The translations under genes were made by a program, and so were the position numbers. The notes beneath the pieces were generated by a model. That model saw only the letters and a program-made list of their open reading frames with translations, had not been told where the DNA came from and did no database searches. A stretch of DNA of 64,000 nt from Rhodopirellula sp. (GTDB lineage Bacteria > Planctomycetota > Planctomycetia > Pirellulales > Thermoguttaceae), in NCBI GenBank assembly GCA_012728855.1, contig JAAYEH010000340.1, forward strand, positions 1 to 64,000. The letters run 5' to 3'. Positions 26,067 to 33,843 of the stretch are shown piece by piece. Numbering within the stretch: the stretch's first letter is position 1; each line of letters starts with the position of its first letter.

Positions 26067-27392
26067 ATGTCACGAGGGTTTTCTCGCCGTCGCTTTTTGA
26101 AGTGTGTCACGGTTGCCGGCGCCGCTGCCGCGGTTCCCCAATGGATTCCCGGGCGCGCGCTCGGAAAAGACGGAGCCGTTGCGCCGAGCGAACGGATCAC
26201 GCTCGGCGGAATCGGTGTCGGAAACCGAGGCTCCTACGTTCTCTCTCGCTTTCTGACGAACGCCGATGTGCAAATGGTGGCCGACGCTGACCTGCAAAGC
26301 ACCCGTCGAGAACGGGTGAAGGAGATGGTCGACAAGCACTACGGCAACAAGGATTGCGTTCTCTATCGCGAAATGTACGACATCCTCCAACGGGACGACA
26401 TCGACGCCGTGCTGATCACCACGGGCGACCGCTGGCATACGCTCGCCTCGATCCTGGCCGCCAAAGCGGGGAAAGACATTTACTGCGAGAAGCCATGCAG
26501 TATGACCATCGAAGAGAGCCGGATGCTCGCCGACGGAATCGCCCGATACGGCCGAGTGTATCAAGCCGGAACGCAACGCCGCAGCATTGAGAATTTTCAA
26601 CTGGCGGCGCACTTGGCCCACTGCGGAAAACTTGGGGAACTGAAAGAGGTTCACGCCAATATTCTGGCCCCGCTGACGCATAACCCGTGGTTGCCCGCCG
26701 AACCGGAACCTCCCCTTGACGAATGCGACTGGAATCGATGGCTCGGTCCTTGCCCGTGGCGCCCCTACAATTCGAAGTACGTCGCCGGCGGATGGCGAGG
26801 CTTCACCGACTTCCACGGCGGCGGCATCCTCGAATGGGGCTCGCACACCATCGATCTCTGCCAGTTTGCGGCCAAATCGGACGATTCGGCTCCGGTCGAG
26901 TTCTGGGCCGACGACTATCACTTCGGGATCTACCACTCCGACTGGCGGACGACCATGGCCGCCCCGAAGACGAACGTCATCTACGGCCGCTATGCCAACG
27001 GCGTCAAGCTCGTGATGCGCGACGGCGGCTGGCAGGGGCTGGGAACGTGCAGCGTGAAATACGTCGGCACGGAAGGTTGGATCGAAACGGGTGACAGCGG
27101 CGCGATTCGAGTGGCGCCCGACTCTCTCCGCAGCGAATTGCGTGTGGTGACCATGGCGGGAACCGACCCGGCGACGCACGTGAGGAACTTCCTCGACTGC
27201 GTCAAGTCAAGACAACTGACTCGGGCAAATGCCCTGGCTGCCGCGCAGGCCCACGTCGCGGCGCATGCCGCCTATGTGATGGCGACGCTCGGACGCCCGC
27301 TCGCGTTCGATCCGAAAACCGACACGTTCCCGGGCGACGCCGAAGCGAACAAGATGCGCACGCGAGCGTGGCGAGAGCCATGGCACGTTTAA
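26067..27392 (+). CDS. Tat-exported Gfo/Idh/MocA family oxidoreductase
   Basis: 441 residues from ATG 26067 (GAAGAGGAA upstream); a frame from 26031 adds a poor leader. Tat signal SRRRFLKCVTVAGAAAA. Rossmann motif LGGIGVGNRGSYVLSRF, then the family's catalytic-Lys motif YCEKPCSMTIEES, QAGTQRRS, and the C-terminal sheet with GGWRGFTDFHGGGILEWGSHTIDLC. The FHGGGxxxWGxHxxD pattern is typical of planctomycete exported members acting on sugars or inositols; the substrate is unknown. It probably shares a transcript with the GH109-like gene (168-bp gap) and the HEAT-repeat gene (85-bp gap). Confidence 0.87.
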   Translation: MSRGFSRRRFLKCVTVAGAAAAVPQWIPGRALGKDGAVAPSERITLGGIGVGNRGSYVLSRFLTNADVQMVADADLQSTRRERVKEMVDKHYGNKDCVLYREMYDILQRDDIDAVLITTGDRWHTLASILAAKAGKDIYCEKPCSMTIEESRMLADGIARYGRVYQAGTQRRSIENFQLAAHLAHCGKLGELKEVHANILAPLTHNPWLPAEPEPPLDECDWNRWLGPCPWRPYNSKYVAGGWRGFTDFHGGGILEWGSHTIDLCQFAAKSDDSAPVEFWADDYHFGIYHSDWRTTMAAPKTNVIYGRYANGVKLVMRDGGWQGLGTCSVKYVGTEGWIETGDSGAIRVAPDSLRSELRVVTMAGTDPATHVRNFLDCVKSRQLTRANALAAAQAHVAAHAAYVMATLGRPLAFDPKTDTFPGDAEANKMRTRAWREPWHV

Positions 27393-27477
27393 CGGTTCGT
27401 GATCTCTTAACCTGGTTTGCCGGACTGAAATACCATCGCCGTCTCCGACAGATTCATCTCTCAGAAGGAAAACAGAC

Positions 27478-29370
27478 ATGCGCCACATTTTCGCTCTTTC
27501 GAGCCTCTTGGTTTGCCTGCTCGGCGCTCCGGCCATGTGCGCCGACGATGCCGCGGCACTGCTGAAAGCGATTCAATCGCCCGAAACATCGGATGTCGAT
27601 CGAGCCAACGCCTTCGAAAAGATCGGTGACATTGCGGGCGACGACGTCGCGAAACCGTTGGCCAGCTTCCTTGGCGACCAGAAGTGGTCGCACTACGCCC
27701 GCTTCGCGCTTCAGAAGATGGAGGGCCAGAACGTCACCGAAACCCTTGTTGAGTCGCTCGGCACGCTGCAAGGGGATTTGAAAATCGGGGTGATTATCAC
27801 GATCGGTCGTCGCCAAGACCCGAGCGCCGTTGAGCCTCTGGCGAGGCTCCTCGCCGACGCCGATGCAGAAACCGCCGAATCCGCCGCCGTTGCCCTCGGA
27901 TGGATTGGAACCCCCGCCGCCGCCGCGGCACTCACCGAGGCATTTCGCGCCGAGAAGAATGCCGCACGCAAAGCGTCTGTCGGTTCCGCGCTGCTTCTGG
28001 CCGGACAACGGCTGGTCAAGACGGGGCGCGCGGCAGAGGCCGTGACCGTTTTCGATCTTCTCCGCGAGGCGGAACTCCCGACATCCTGCCGAATCGCGGC
28101 CACGCAGAACGCCATTCTCGCGCGCGGCGCCGAGGGGATCGACCTGATGGTCGAACAACTCAGGTCGTCCGATCGCCGCTTGTTCGAAGTGGGACTGTCC
28201 GTTTCCCGCGTTCTCCCGGGCGAGTCGGCGACGAAAGCCGTGATCGATTCGCTCCAGGCCGAATCGTCGCCCGCTCGACAGGTTCTTCTGATCCTTGCCT
28301 TGAAAGATCGCGGTGACAAGCTGGCTCTTCCCGCGGTTCTTGCCAAGCTCAAGAGCGACTCGCCGGCAGTTCCAGTGGCCGTGATCGCCGCGGTCGGCGC
28401 GCTCGGCGACGCCTCCTCGGTTCCGACGCTTCTGTCGGCCGCCCAGGGCGCGACAGCCGACGCCGCGCTCGATGCTCTGGTCGCCCTGCAAGGGGCTGGC
28501 GTGAACGCGGCTTTGATCGAGGCGGCCCAGGCGGCGGAGACTGCGACGACCGCAGTCAAAGTTTTGGGAATACGCCGCGCGAAAGAAGCGGCGGATCTGT
28601 TCTTCCAACTTTCCAAGTCCGACTCCGCGGCGATTCGTCAAGAGGCAATCGTTGCTCTGGGAACGGCTGTGCCGGAAGACCGGTTTCTCGAACTGCTGGC
28701 CCTCTGGAAGGCCGCCGAGAGCGAATCGCAAAAGGAGGCGATCCAAGAGGCCGTCCACGCCGCAGTGATTCGGAGCACTCAGCCCGACCTTTATGCGGAA
28801 ACCCTCGCTGCGATGATTCCCGGGGCGAGCGAGGCCGATCGCGAGTTCCTTTTCGAACAGGTTCGAACCGCGGGTGGAACGAAAGCCGTCGCCTGCATGC
28901 GCCAGTTCGCGGCCGGACCGGACGAAGCCCTTCAGGACGCCGCGACGAAGATACTGGGTGAGTGGCTATCGGCCGATGCCGGTCCGGTTCTTTTAGAGGT
29001 TGCGCGGGGAAGCGGGAAATTCGCCAACCGGGCATTGGGTGGATACATCCGCCTCTTCCGCCAATTCGAATTGCCCGATGCGGAACGGGTTGCCATGGCC
29101 GCCGAGGCCCTCCAGGTGGCAAATCGGCCCAACGAACGGAACGCGGCGATCGAGGCGATGACCCGCTTCCCTTGCGTGGGGACATTCGAACTCGCTCTGG
29201 GTCAGCTCGATACTCCCGGAAGCGAAGCCGCCGCCGCGAACGCTGCGTTGACGATTGCACGGACGGTTCTCGACCTTGATCCCCACAAGGGAAAGGCGGG
29301 ACTGCAGAAACTTATCGACGCGAATATCAGTGACAGCGTGACCGCCTCGGCCAAGGCGCTGCTCCGATAG
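27478..29370 (+). CDS. Exported HEAT-repeat protein
   Basis: 630 residues, ATG 27478 after GAAGG. The signal peptide MRHIFALSSLLVCLLGAPAMCA is cleaved before DD. Nearly the whole mature chain is helical repeats of about 30-40 residues, with PBS-lyase/HEAT signatures such as ETAESAAVALGWIGTPAAAA, IAAVGALGDASSVPTLL and RQEAIVALGTAVP. Such proteins are scaffolds. Planctomycetes often encode one beside Gfo/Idh/MocA genes, but no binding partner can be read here. No catalytic motif was seen. Confidence 0.8.
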   Translation: MRHIFALSSLLVCLLGAPAMCADDAAALLKAIQSPETSDVDRANAFEKIGDIAGDDVAKPLASFLGDQKWSHYARFALQKMEGQNVTETLVESLGTLQGDLKIGVIITIGRRQDPSAVEPLARLLADADAETAESAAVALGWIGTPAAAAALTEAFRAEKNAARKASVGSALLLAGQRLVKTGRAAEAVTVFDLLREAELPTSCRIAATQNAILARGAEGIDLMVEQLRSSDRRLFEVGLSVSRVLPGESATKAVIDSLQAESSPARQVLLILALKDRGDKLALPAVLAKLKSDSPAVPVAVIAAVGALGDASSVPTLLSAAQGATADAALDALVALQGAGVNAALIEAAQAAETATTAVKVLGIRRAKEAADLFFQLSKSDSAAIRQEAIVALGTAVPEDRFLELLALWKAAESESQKEAIQEAVHAAVIRSTQPDLYAETLAAMIPGASEADREFLFEQVRTAGGTKAVACMRQFAAGPDEALQDAATKILGEWLSADAGPVLLEVARGSGKFANRALGGYIRLFRQFELPDAERVAMAAEALQVANRPNERNAAIEAMTRFPCVGTFELALGQLDTPGSEAAAANAALTIARTVLDLDPHKGKAGLQKLIDANISDSVTASAKALLR

Positions 29371-29606
29371 GCAGTTCCGACGGTATTGCCCAGTTGGCTA
29401 TCCCAAACCGGATCAGACCGGACGCCCGTCGGCCCGAGGCCGCATCGTCATTTCCAGGGTGGGTTGCTCGGGATCCGCTCTCCAGGCCAGTCAGGGCTCA
29501 GGGCCTTTAGAACCGAATTCCGACTTGACGCGGCAGTGTATTCTTGCGAGACTGCTCCGCCCGAACCGGCTGGAAAGAAACGGATTTCCATCAGGAGAAT
29601 CTAAGG

Positions 29607-30224
29607 ATGCGGTGCGTTCATCGAATCGAGTTGTGTATTCTTGCCACGATTGCCTTTTCCGGATGCGGGGCCGCCGAAGACGCCCCGGCCGCGAAGTCGC
29701 CTGTCACTGCGGTCGGCAATGCCGGCGGGGCAGCGACGCCGTCCGAAGTGGCTTTGAGCCCGCCGGCAGCGGCCACCAAGGAGTTTCTCGAAGCGGTGCG
29801 AACCGGTGACGACGAGAAAGCGGCGGCCATGCTGACGGACTTGGCGCGAACGAAAACCGCCGAACAGCAAATCCAGGTTGCTCCGCGAGGAAGCGACACC
29901 GCTAAGTACGAAATCGGCAAGGTGGAGATGTTGACCGAGGGAGGTGCGCGTGTGGCGGCGACCTGGACCGACCTTGACCACACGGGTCAACCTCAGACCA
30001 ATCAGATGTTGTGGATGCTTCGAAAAGAGGACGTGGGGTGGCGGATTGCCGGGATCGCCGCGGAAGTATTTGCGGGGGAACCGCCGTTGCTGCTGGATTT
30101 CGAGAAGCCGGAGGAGACTCTGGAGAAACTCCAACAGCTTCACGATGAGGTCCAGCGGCGCGCCAAGGCGGAGATTTCCCCCCCTCAACAGGCCGAGCAA
30201 CCAGGAGATTCTGTCCGCCGGTGA
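29607..30224 (+). CDS. Hypothetical lipoprotein
   Basis: 205 residues, start ATG 29607 after AGGAGAATCTAAGG. The signal peptide ends with lipobox AFSGC (lipidated C20). After an Ala/Pro linker the body (about 60-190) reads ATKEFLEAVRTGDDEKAAAM, then a beta-rich stretch (KYEIGKVEMLTEGGARVAAT) and MLWMLRKEDVGWRIAGIAAEV. This resembles NTF2-like/DUF4878-type folds (helix, then curved sheet), and the tail is charged. It is the last gene of the run beginning at 24639, before a strong terminator at 30381. The function is unknown. Confidence 0.7.
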   Translation: MRCVHRIELCILATIAFSGCGAAEDAPAAKSPVTAVGNAGGAATPSEVALSPPAAATKEFLEAVRTGDDEKAAAMLTDLARTKTAEQQIQVAPRGSDTAKYEIGKVEMLTEGGARVAATWTDLDHTGQPQTNQMLWMLRKEDVGWRIAGIAAEVFAGEPPLLLDFEKPEETLEKLQQLHDEVQRRAKAEISPPQQAEQPGDSVRR

Positions 30225-30380
30225 AATTTTCCACCCACGAAAAAGCAGTTTCTGTCATTTTTTTATTTCATACAACAATGGGTGGTTAATGTTTCTGTCC
30301 GCGGCGAATTCGAGCGTTGCCTGACGGCGAGCAGATGGCGTAAGACAATATCTAATAGAGGTTTGTGAAAAAGAGACAAC

Positions 30381-30416
30381 AAGGAAGGCTCCATCCGTGG
30401 AGCCTTCCTTTTTTTT
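30381..30416 (+). terminator. Rho-independent terminator
   Basis: A perfect 13-bp stem (AAGGAAGGCTCCA/TGGAGCCTTCCTT) with loop TCCG is followed by a T-tract. It lies about 160 nt downstream of the lipoprotein stop and ends the run of genes from 24639. Confidence 0.9.
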
Positions 30417-30523
30417 CTTGCCTTCGTACAAACGGCCCAGCCAGCCCATCCTTTCTGACTGCCCGAAACAAAAGTTTTCTTTTTCTCTTCGCGCACGCTC
30501 ACATATTTCCTGTATTTCCCTGC

Positions 30524-30551
30524 TTGACATAAAAATCTGCCATGCTAGCCT
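30524..30551 (+). promoter_or_regulatory. Putative sigma70-type promoter of the cysteine-pentad gene
   Basis: A perfect TTGACA (30524-30529) is followed after 16 bp by TAGCCT (30546-30551). Local sequence is AT-richer than average. It predicts a leader of about 200 nt before ATG 30758. The rest of the 30225-30757 gap holds only the terminator at 30381. Confidence 0.45.
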
Positions 30552-30757
30552 ATCGAACTGAGCTGTGTATTGCTTGCCCACACGGCCCAGACTGTAGAAA
30601 CCAACAGGGCGTTGATGCGGTAGGGTTGGTTGGTGCAAAGCAGATCGTTAGCAGTGCTTCGTTCGTCGGCCGTCGCGAATGGGCCAGTCACCAAGAGTAA
30701 TGACGGCAGTTGAAGCTTCCTTTACGCTACGGTACCTGTTAGTTGGAGGATTCCCGA

Positions 30758-31420
30758 ATGAACCGTACCTATGTTCTCTGCATCGCGGTCGTACTCGCGG
30801 TGCTCGGCCTGGCCGTCAGTGACGCGATGGCAGGTGGTTTCTGTGGACGCGCGCTGTGTGGTCCGGCCCTTTGCGCTCCGGCCTGTGCTCCGGCCGCTTG
30901 CGCTCCGGTCACCTGTGCTCCGAAGACCTGTGCTCCGAAGTGCGGGATTCTGTCGCGACTCTGCGCTCGCAAGGCCTGCGCTCCGGTCACCTGCGCTCCG
31001 AAGTCCTGCGAGCCGGTCGCTTGTGCCCCGGCCGCTTGTGCTCCGGTCGCTTGTGCCCCGGCCGCTTGCGCTCCGGTCGCTTGCGCTCCGGCCGCTTGTG
31101 CTCCGGCCGCTTGCGAGCCGGTTGCCTGTGCTCCCGCCACATGCGCGCCGAAGTGTGGTCTGAAGAGCCGGATTCGGGCTCGGCTCTGCCGTCCGAAGAC
31201 CTGTGCTCCGCAGTCCTGTGTGCCGGTTTGCGATGCCCCGTCGTGCTGTGGTGGCGAGGTGGCTGCACCCGTTGCCGCACCCGCGGAACCGGCCCCGCCG
31301 GCGCCCACCCAAGAGGCTGCTCCGCCGGCCCCGGCCGCTCCTGCGGCTCCTGCCGCTCCGCCGGCCCCGGCCGCTCCCGCGGCTCCGAAGGCTCCGGCTC
31401 CCCCGGCGCCGAAGACTTGA
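30758..31420 (+). CDS. Secreted cysteine-pentad repeat protein with Pro/Ala tail
   Basis: 220 residues, ATG 30758 after TTGGAGGA. The signal peptide TYVLCIAVVLAVLGLAVSDAMA is followed by about 110 residues with 28 cysteines, mostly spaced every five residues as C-A-P-x-x (CAPAA, CAPVA, CAPVT, CAPKT, CEPVA). Two longer spacers of similar form (KCGILSRLC, KCGLKSRIRARLC) divide the array. The last about 50 residues are Ala/Pro only, ending KAPAPPAPKT. At DNA level the array is a 15-bp minisatellite. I know no named family with this pattern. Classical work describes planctomycete walls as protein rich in cystine and proline, so a disulfide-cross-linked envelope or stalk component is possible; metal binding is the alternative. 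It has its own promoter-like sequence and terminator. Confidence 0.82.
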   Translation: MNRTYVLCIAVVLAVLGLAVSDAMAGGFCGRALCGPALCAPACAPAACAPVTCAPKTCAPKCGILSRLCARKACAPVTCAPKSCEPVACAPAACAPVACAPAACAPVACAPAACAPAACEPVACAPATCAPKCGLKSRIRARLCRPKTCAPQSCVPVCDAPSCCGGEVAAPVAAPAEPAPPAPTQEAAPPAPAAPAAPAAPPAPAAPAAPKAPAPPAPKT

Positions 31421-31541
31421 TCCTGCGGGATCCGTTGGAGTTGTATTATGACTGTTTCGTCAGGTAAGAAATCCTGACTAGTCTTGCAACCCTCTACCGA
31501 TTCGAAGCCTGCCCTGTTGGTTTCGATGAGGTGTCGACAAA

Positions 31542-31578
31542 GGGCCGGACTTCTCGCGAAGTCCGGCCCGTTTTTTTT
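31542..31578 (+). terminator. Rho-independent terminator of the cysteine-pentad gene
   Basis: Stem GGGCCGGACTT/AAGTCCGGCCC with a CTCGCG loop, followed by a tract of eight T. It starts about 120 nt after the stop. A palindromic repeat begins at the very next base. Confidence 0.92.
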
Positions 31579-31678
31579 GGCATGGTTCAAGAACGGGGAC
31601 AGGCATCTTGCCGAACCGTGTTTTTTCGCTGGCAGAAGCTATTTGGCTCGGAGCCAGTCCCCGTTTCTGAACCATGCC
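31579..31678. repeat. 100-bp palindrome sharing only the inner GGGACAGG/CCAGTCCC signature
   Basis: Outer arms GGCATGGTTCA and TGAACCATGCC, then AGAACGGGGACAGG against CCAGTCCCCGTTTCT. The outer arms are unrelated to copies 1-4, but the inner GGGGACAGGCA...GGAGCCAGTCCCC signature and the 100-bp length are the same. It abuts the terminator ending at 31578. The rest of the gap to 31829 shows no gene. Confidence 0.8.
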
Positions 31679-31829
31679 GTTTTTTTCACCGGCAGGAATC
31701 TTGCCGCACCCCCGCACGTTGACACTCGCAAGCGTTCGGGCGACGATTGGGGAATGAAGAGCGGTGGCACGGTAGCAGTCCGGACGACTTCTTGAGCAGC
31801 CGGGCTGGTGAAATCCATGGAGAAGGGCG

Positions 31830-33659
31830 ATGGTGGTGCGAATTCGTTTCCAAAAACGGGTAGTTCTTTTGCGGCTTTGTTCCCCCTTGCGTGCGCCGGC
31901 GCGGAGTGCATTATGGCGGCGGACGCTGCTGGCCGCGTTGTGTTGCATTGCCGTGTTCGCCGCTCGTGCCGCCGCCGCGGAGGTCAGTGGACGGGTGTTC
32001 TTGGATCAGAACGAAAACGGCAGGTTCGATGCCGCCGACGCTCCGCTGGCCGATTGCCTGATCAGCGACGCGGTGAGGCTGGTGAGAACCGATCGCCAGG
32101 GGCGTTATGTCCTTGATGCGGTTGCCGACCGGGGCAACGTCTTCGTGATCAATCCGCCCGGCACATGGCCGAGCGGCGCCTGGTGGGTCCATGTCGTCGA
32201 GGGCGAGGGCAAACAGACCGCGGACTTCGTGCTGCGGAAGGCCGAGCAATCGGAGCCGTTCTTTTTTGTCCAAGGGACCGACATGCACATTCGGCCCGAT
32301 GCCATGCCCCAATACCGCCAGTATCTCGATCATGTCAACGGTCTGGCGACGCCGCCGGCGTTTGTCGTCCACACCGGAGATCTCGTCATCGACGCGCTGC
32401 GGGCGACCCCGCCACAAGCCAAGATGCTGTTCGACTTGTACGAGGACGCCACTGCCGGCCTGCAAGCCCCCGTGCGAAACGTGATTGGCAATCACGAACA
32501 CGTTGCCATTGCGTTGAAAAGCGAGAGCCCGGCTTCCGAAGCGGGCAAGGCAATGTACCGCCGACAATTCGGGCCGACCAGCTACGCCTTCCGCTACGGA
32601 GAGTGCCACTTCATCGTCTTGGATGGAACGACGCTCGATCCGACCGCCACCAACGGCTACCGCGACGGATTGGACAGCGCCAGCGCCGCCTGGGCAGTCG
32701 AGTATCTACGATCCGTCAACCAGGGCGAACCGGTCGTCGTTTTGATCCACCAGCCGCTCGGCCAAGGGCCAAACGTCGAGCGACTGATCGACGCCCTGGC
32801 GGGCAAGCGACTGCTGCTGACCCTTTGCGGACATGGCCACAACCGCACGATCGGACGCTTTGGGGGATCGCCTGCCATAATGGGCGGCGCCGTCTCCTAC
32901 GCTTGGCACGGACTAATCCCCTATCCGCCCGACCCTTGGGCCTACGTGCTATTCCGCGTCGAAAACAATCAGATCGACCACGTTTTTCTCGACTGGGCCC
33001 ACCGGCGGGCGATTGAAGTGGCCCGGCCCCGCTGGGAAGAAACACTCGGCGGTGCAATCGTTTTGGAAGGCACGGTGAGCGACTTGAAAGGGACTTTGCG
33101 ACGGGTGGTCTGCCAAGTGGCTCAGCAGGAGGCGGAGGCCGAACTTTCGCCTGCCGGGCCGATGAAGAAGCGTTTCCAGGCCCAACTGAATCTGGCCGAC
33201 CTTGCCGACGGAGCGTACGACCTGACGTTTACTCTGGAGGACGAGCGGGGCGCCGAAGAACAACGCCGGCCGATTCTCGTGCTCAACGGCAAGTCGGAGC
33301 CATTCCAGGCCGCCGGAGCGGCGGAATTGAAGATGCGTGTTTCCAAGCCGCCGGGGCAGCCGGGCAAGGTTCTGGTGAACGGCCAATCCGTCGGCACGAT
33401 TCCACCGGCCGACAACTCACAAGAACTTACGTTTACTCTGGAGCCGGTGACGCTCGGTCGGCTCAACTCCGTTGCGATTCGCCTGGCCGACGGGGATAAG
33501 CTCGAACTCAGCAATCTTCATATCGAGTTGGCCGGTTCCGTTCGCCGTGACGTCCGTTTCGCGCCGCGCCGCCCGCTTCCCATTTCCGCCGGCCGCGACG
33601 GGGCGCCCTCGACGACGTTTTACGTGGATTTACGCTACGAGGGACCGCGCGGGCGATAA
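31830..33659 (+). CDS. Exported calcineurin-like metallophosphoesterase with flanking beta domains
   Basis: 609 residues, ATG 31830 after GGAGAAGGG. A long signal peptide ends near AARAAAA (about residue 50). Residues about 50-115 are an SdrD/MetallophosN-like beta domain (GRVFLDQNENGRFDAADAPL). The catalytic domain (about 143-390) has the five metal-site motifs: D151-x-H153 in GTDMH, G-D184, G-N221-H222-E223, a His in VLIHQPL and G-H335-G-H337. A C-terminal beta domain follows. The N-terminal, catalytic and C-terminal order is that of secreted phosphoesterases common in Bacteroidota and planctomycetes; the substrate is unknown. Confidence 0.87.
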   Translation: MVVRIRFQKRVVLLRLCSPLRAPARSALWRRTLLAALCCIAVFAARAAAAEVSGRVFLDQNENGRFDAADAPLADCLISDAVRLVRTDRQGRYVLDAVADRGNVFVINPPGTWPSGAWWVHVVEGEGKQTADFVLRKAEQSEPFFFVQGTDMHIRPDAMPQYRQYLDHVNGLATPPAFVVHTGDLVIDALRATPPQAKMLFDLYEDATAGLQAPVRNVIGNHEHVAIALKSESPASEAGKAMYRRQFGPTSYAFRYGECHFIVLDGTTLDPTATNGYRDGLDSASAAWAVEYLRSVNQGEPVVVLIHQPLGQGPNVERLIDALAGKRLLLTLCGHGHNRTIGRFGGSPAIMGGAVSYAWHGLIPYPPDPWAYVLFRVENNQIDHVFLDWAHRRAIEVARPRWEETLGGAIVLEGTVSDLKGTLRRVVCQVAQQEAEAELSPAGPMKKRFQAQLNLADLADGAYDLTFTLEDERGAEEQRRPILVLNGKSEPFQAAGAAELKMRVSKPPGQPGKVLVNGQSVGTIPPADNSQELTFTLEPVTLGRLNSVAIRLADGDKLELSNLHIELAGSVRRDVRFAPRRPLPISAGRDGAPSTTFYVDLRYEGPRGR

Positions 33660-33793
33660 CGTCTGAGCGAGCAAGAGGCTGTCCGGGCGGCTGAGCCTTG
33701 CTCCGGGGCAAAAGGGCAGCGGAGGAGACTATGTGGTTTCCGCGCAGAGCAACGAAGCGTGGCGTCATGCGATACGACTTGGGAGTCCTCGGG

Positions 33794-33799
33794 TATAAT
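33794..33799 (+). promoter_or_regulatory. Perfect -10-like TATAAT
   Basis: TATAAT lies 45 nt before the DUF1598-type gene start. No good -35 box is at the usual distance, so this is a weak call. Confidence 0.25.
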
Positions 33800-33843
33800 T
33801 CCGCCGGCGAGGAACGCTTTCTCAAGAGACCGGGTTGAAAGCC

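Noticed and set aside
30769-31590. Minus-strand frames of 196 and 273 codons with Ser/Arg- or Gly/Ala/Gln-rich repeats
   Set aside because: They mirror the 15-bp minisatellite of the cysteine-pentad gene. They lack a ribosome site and cross the terminator.
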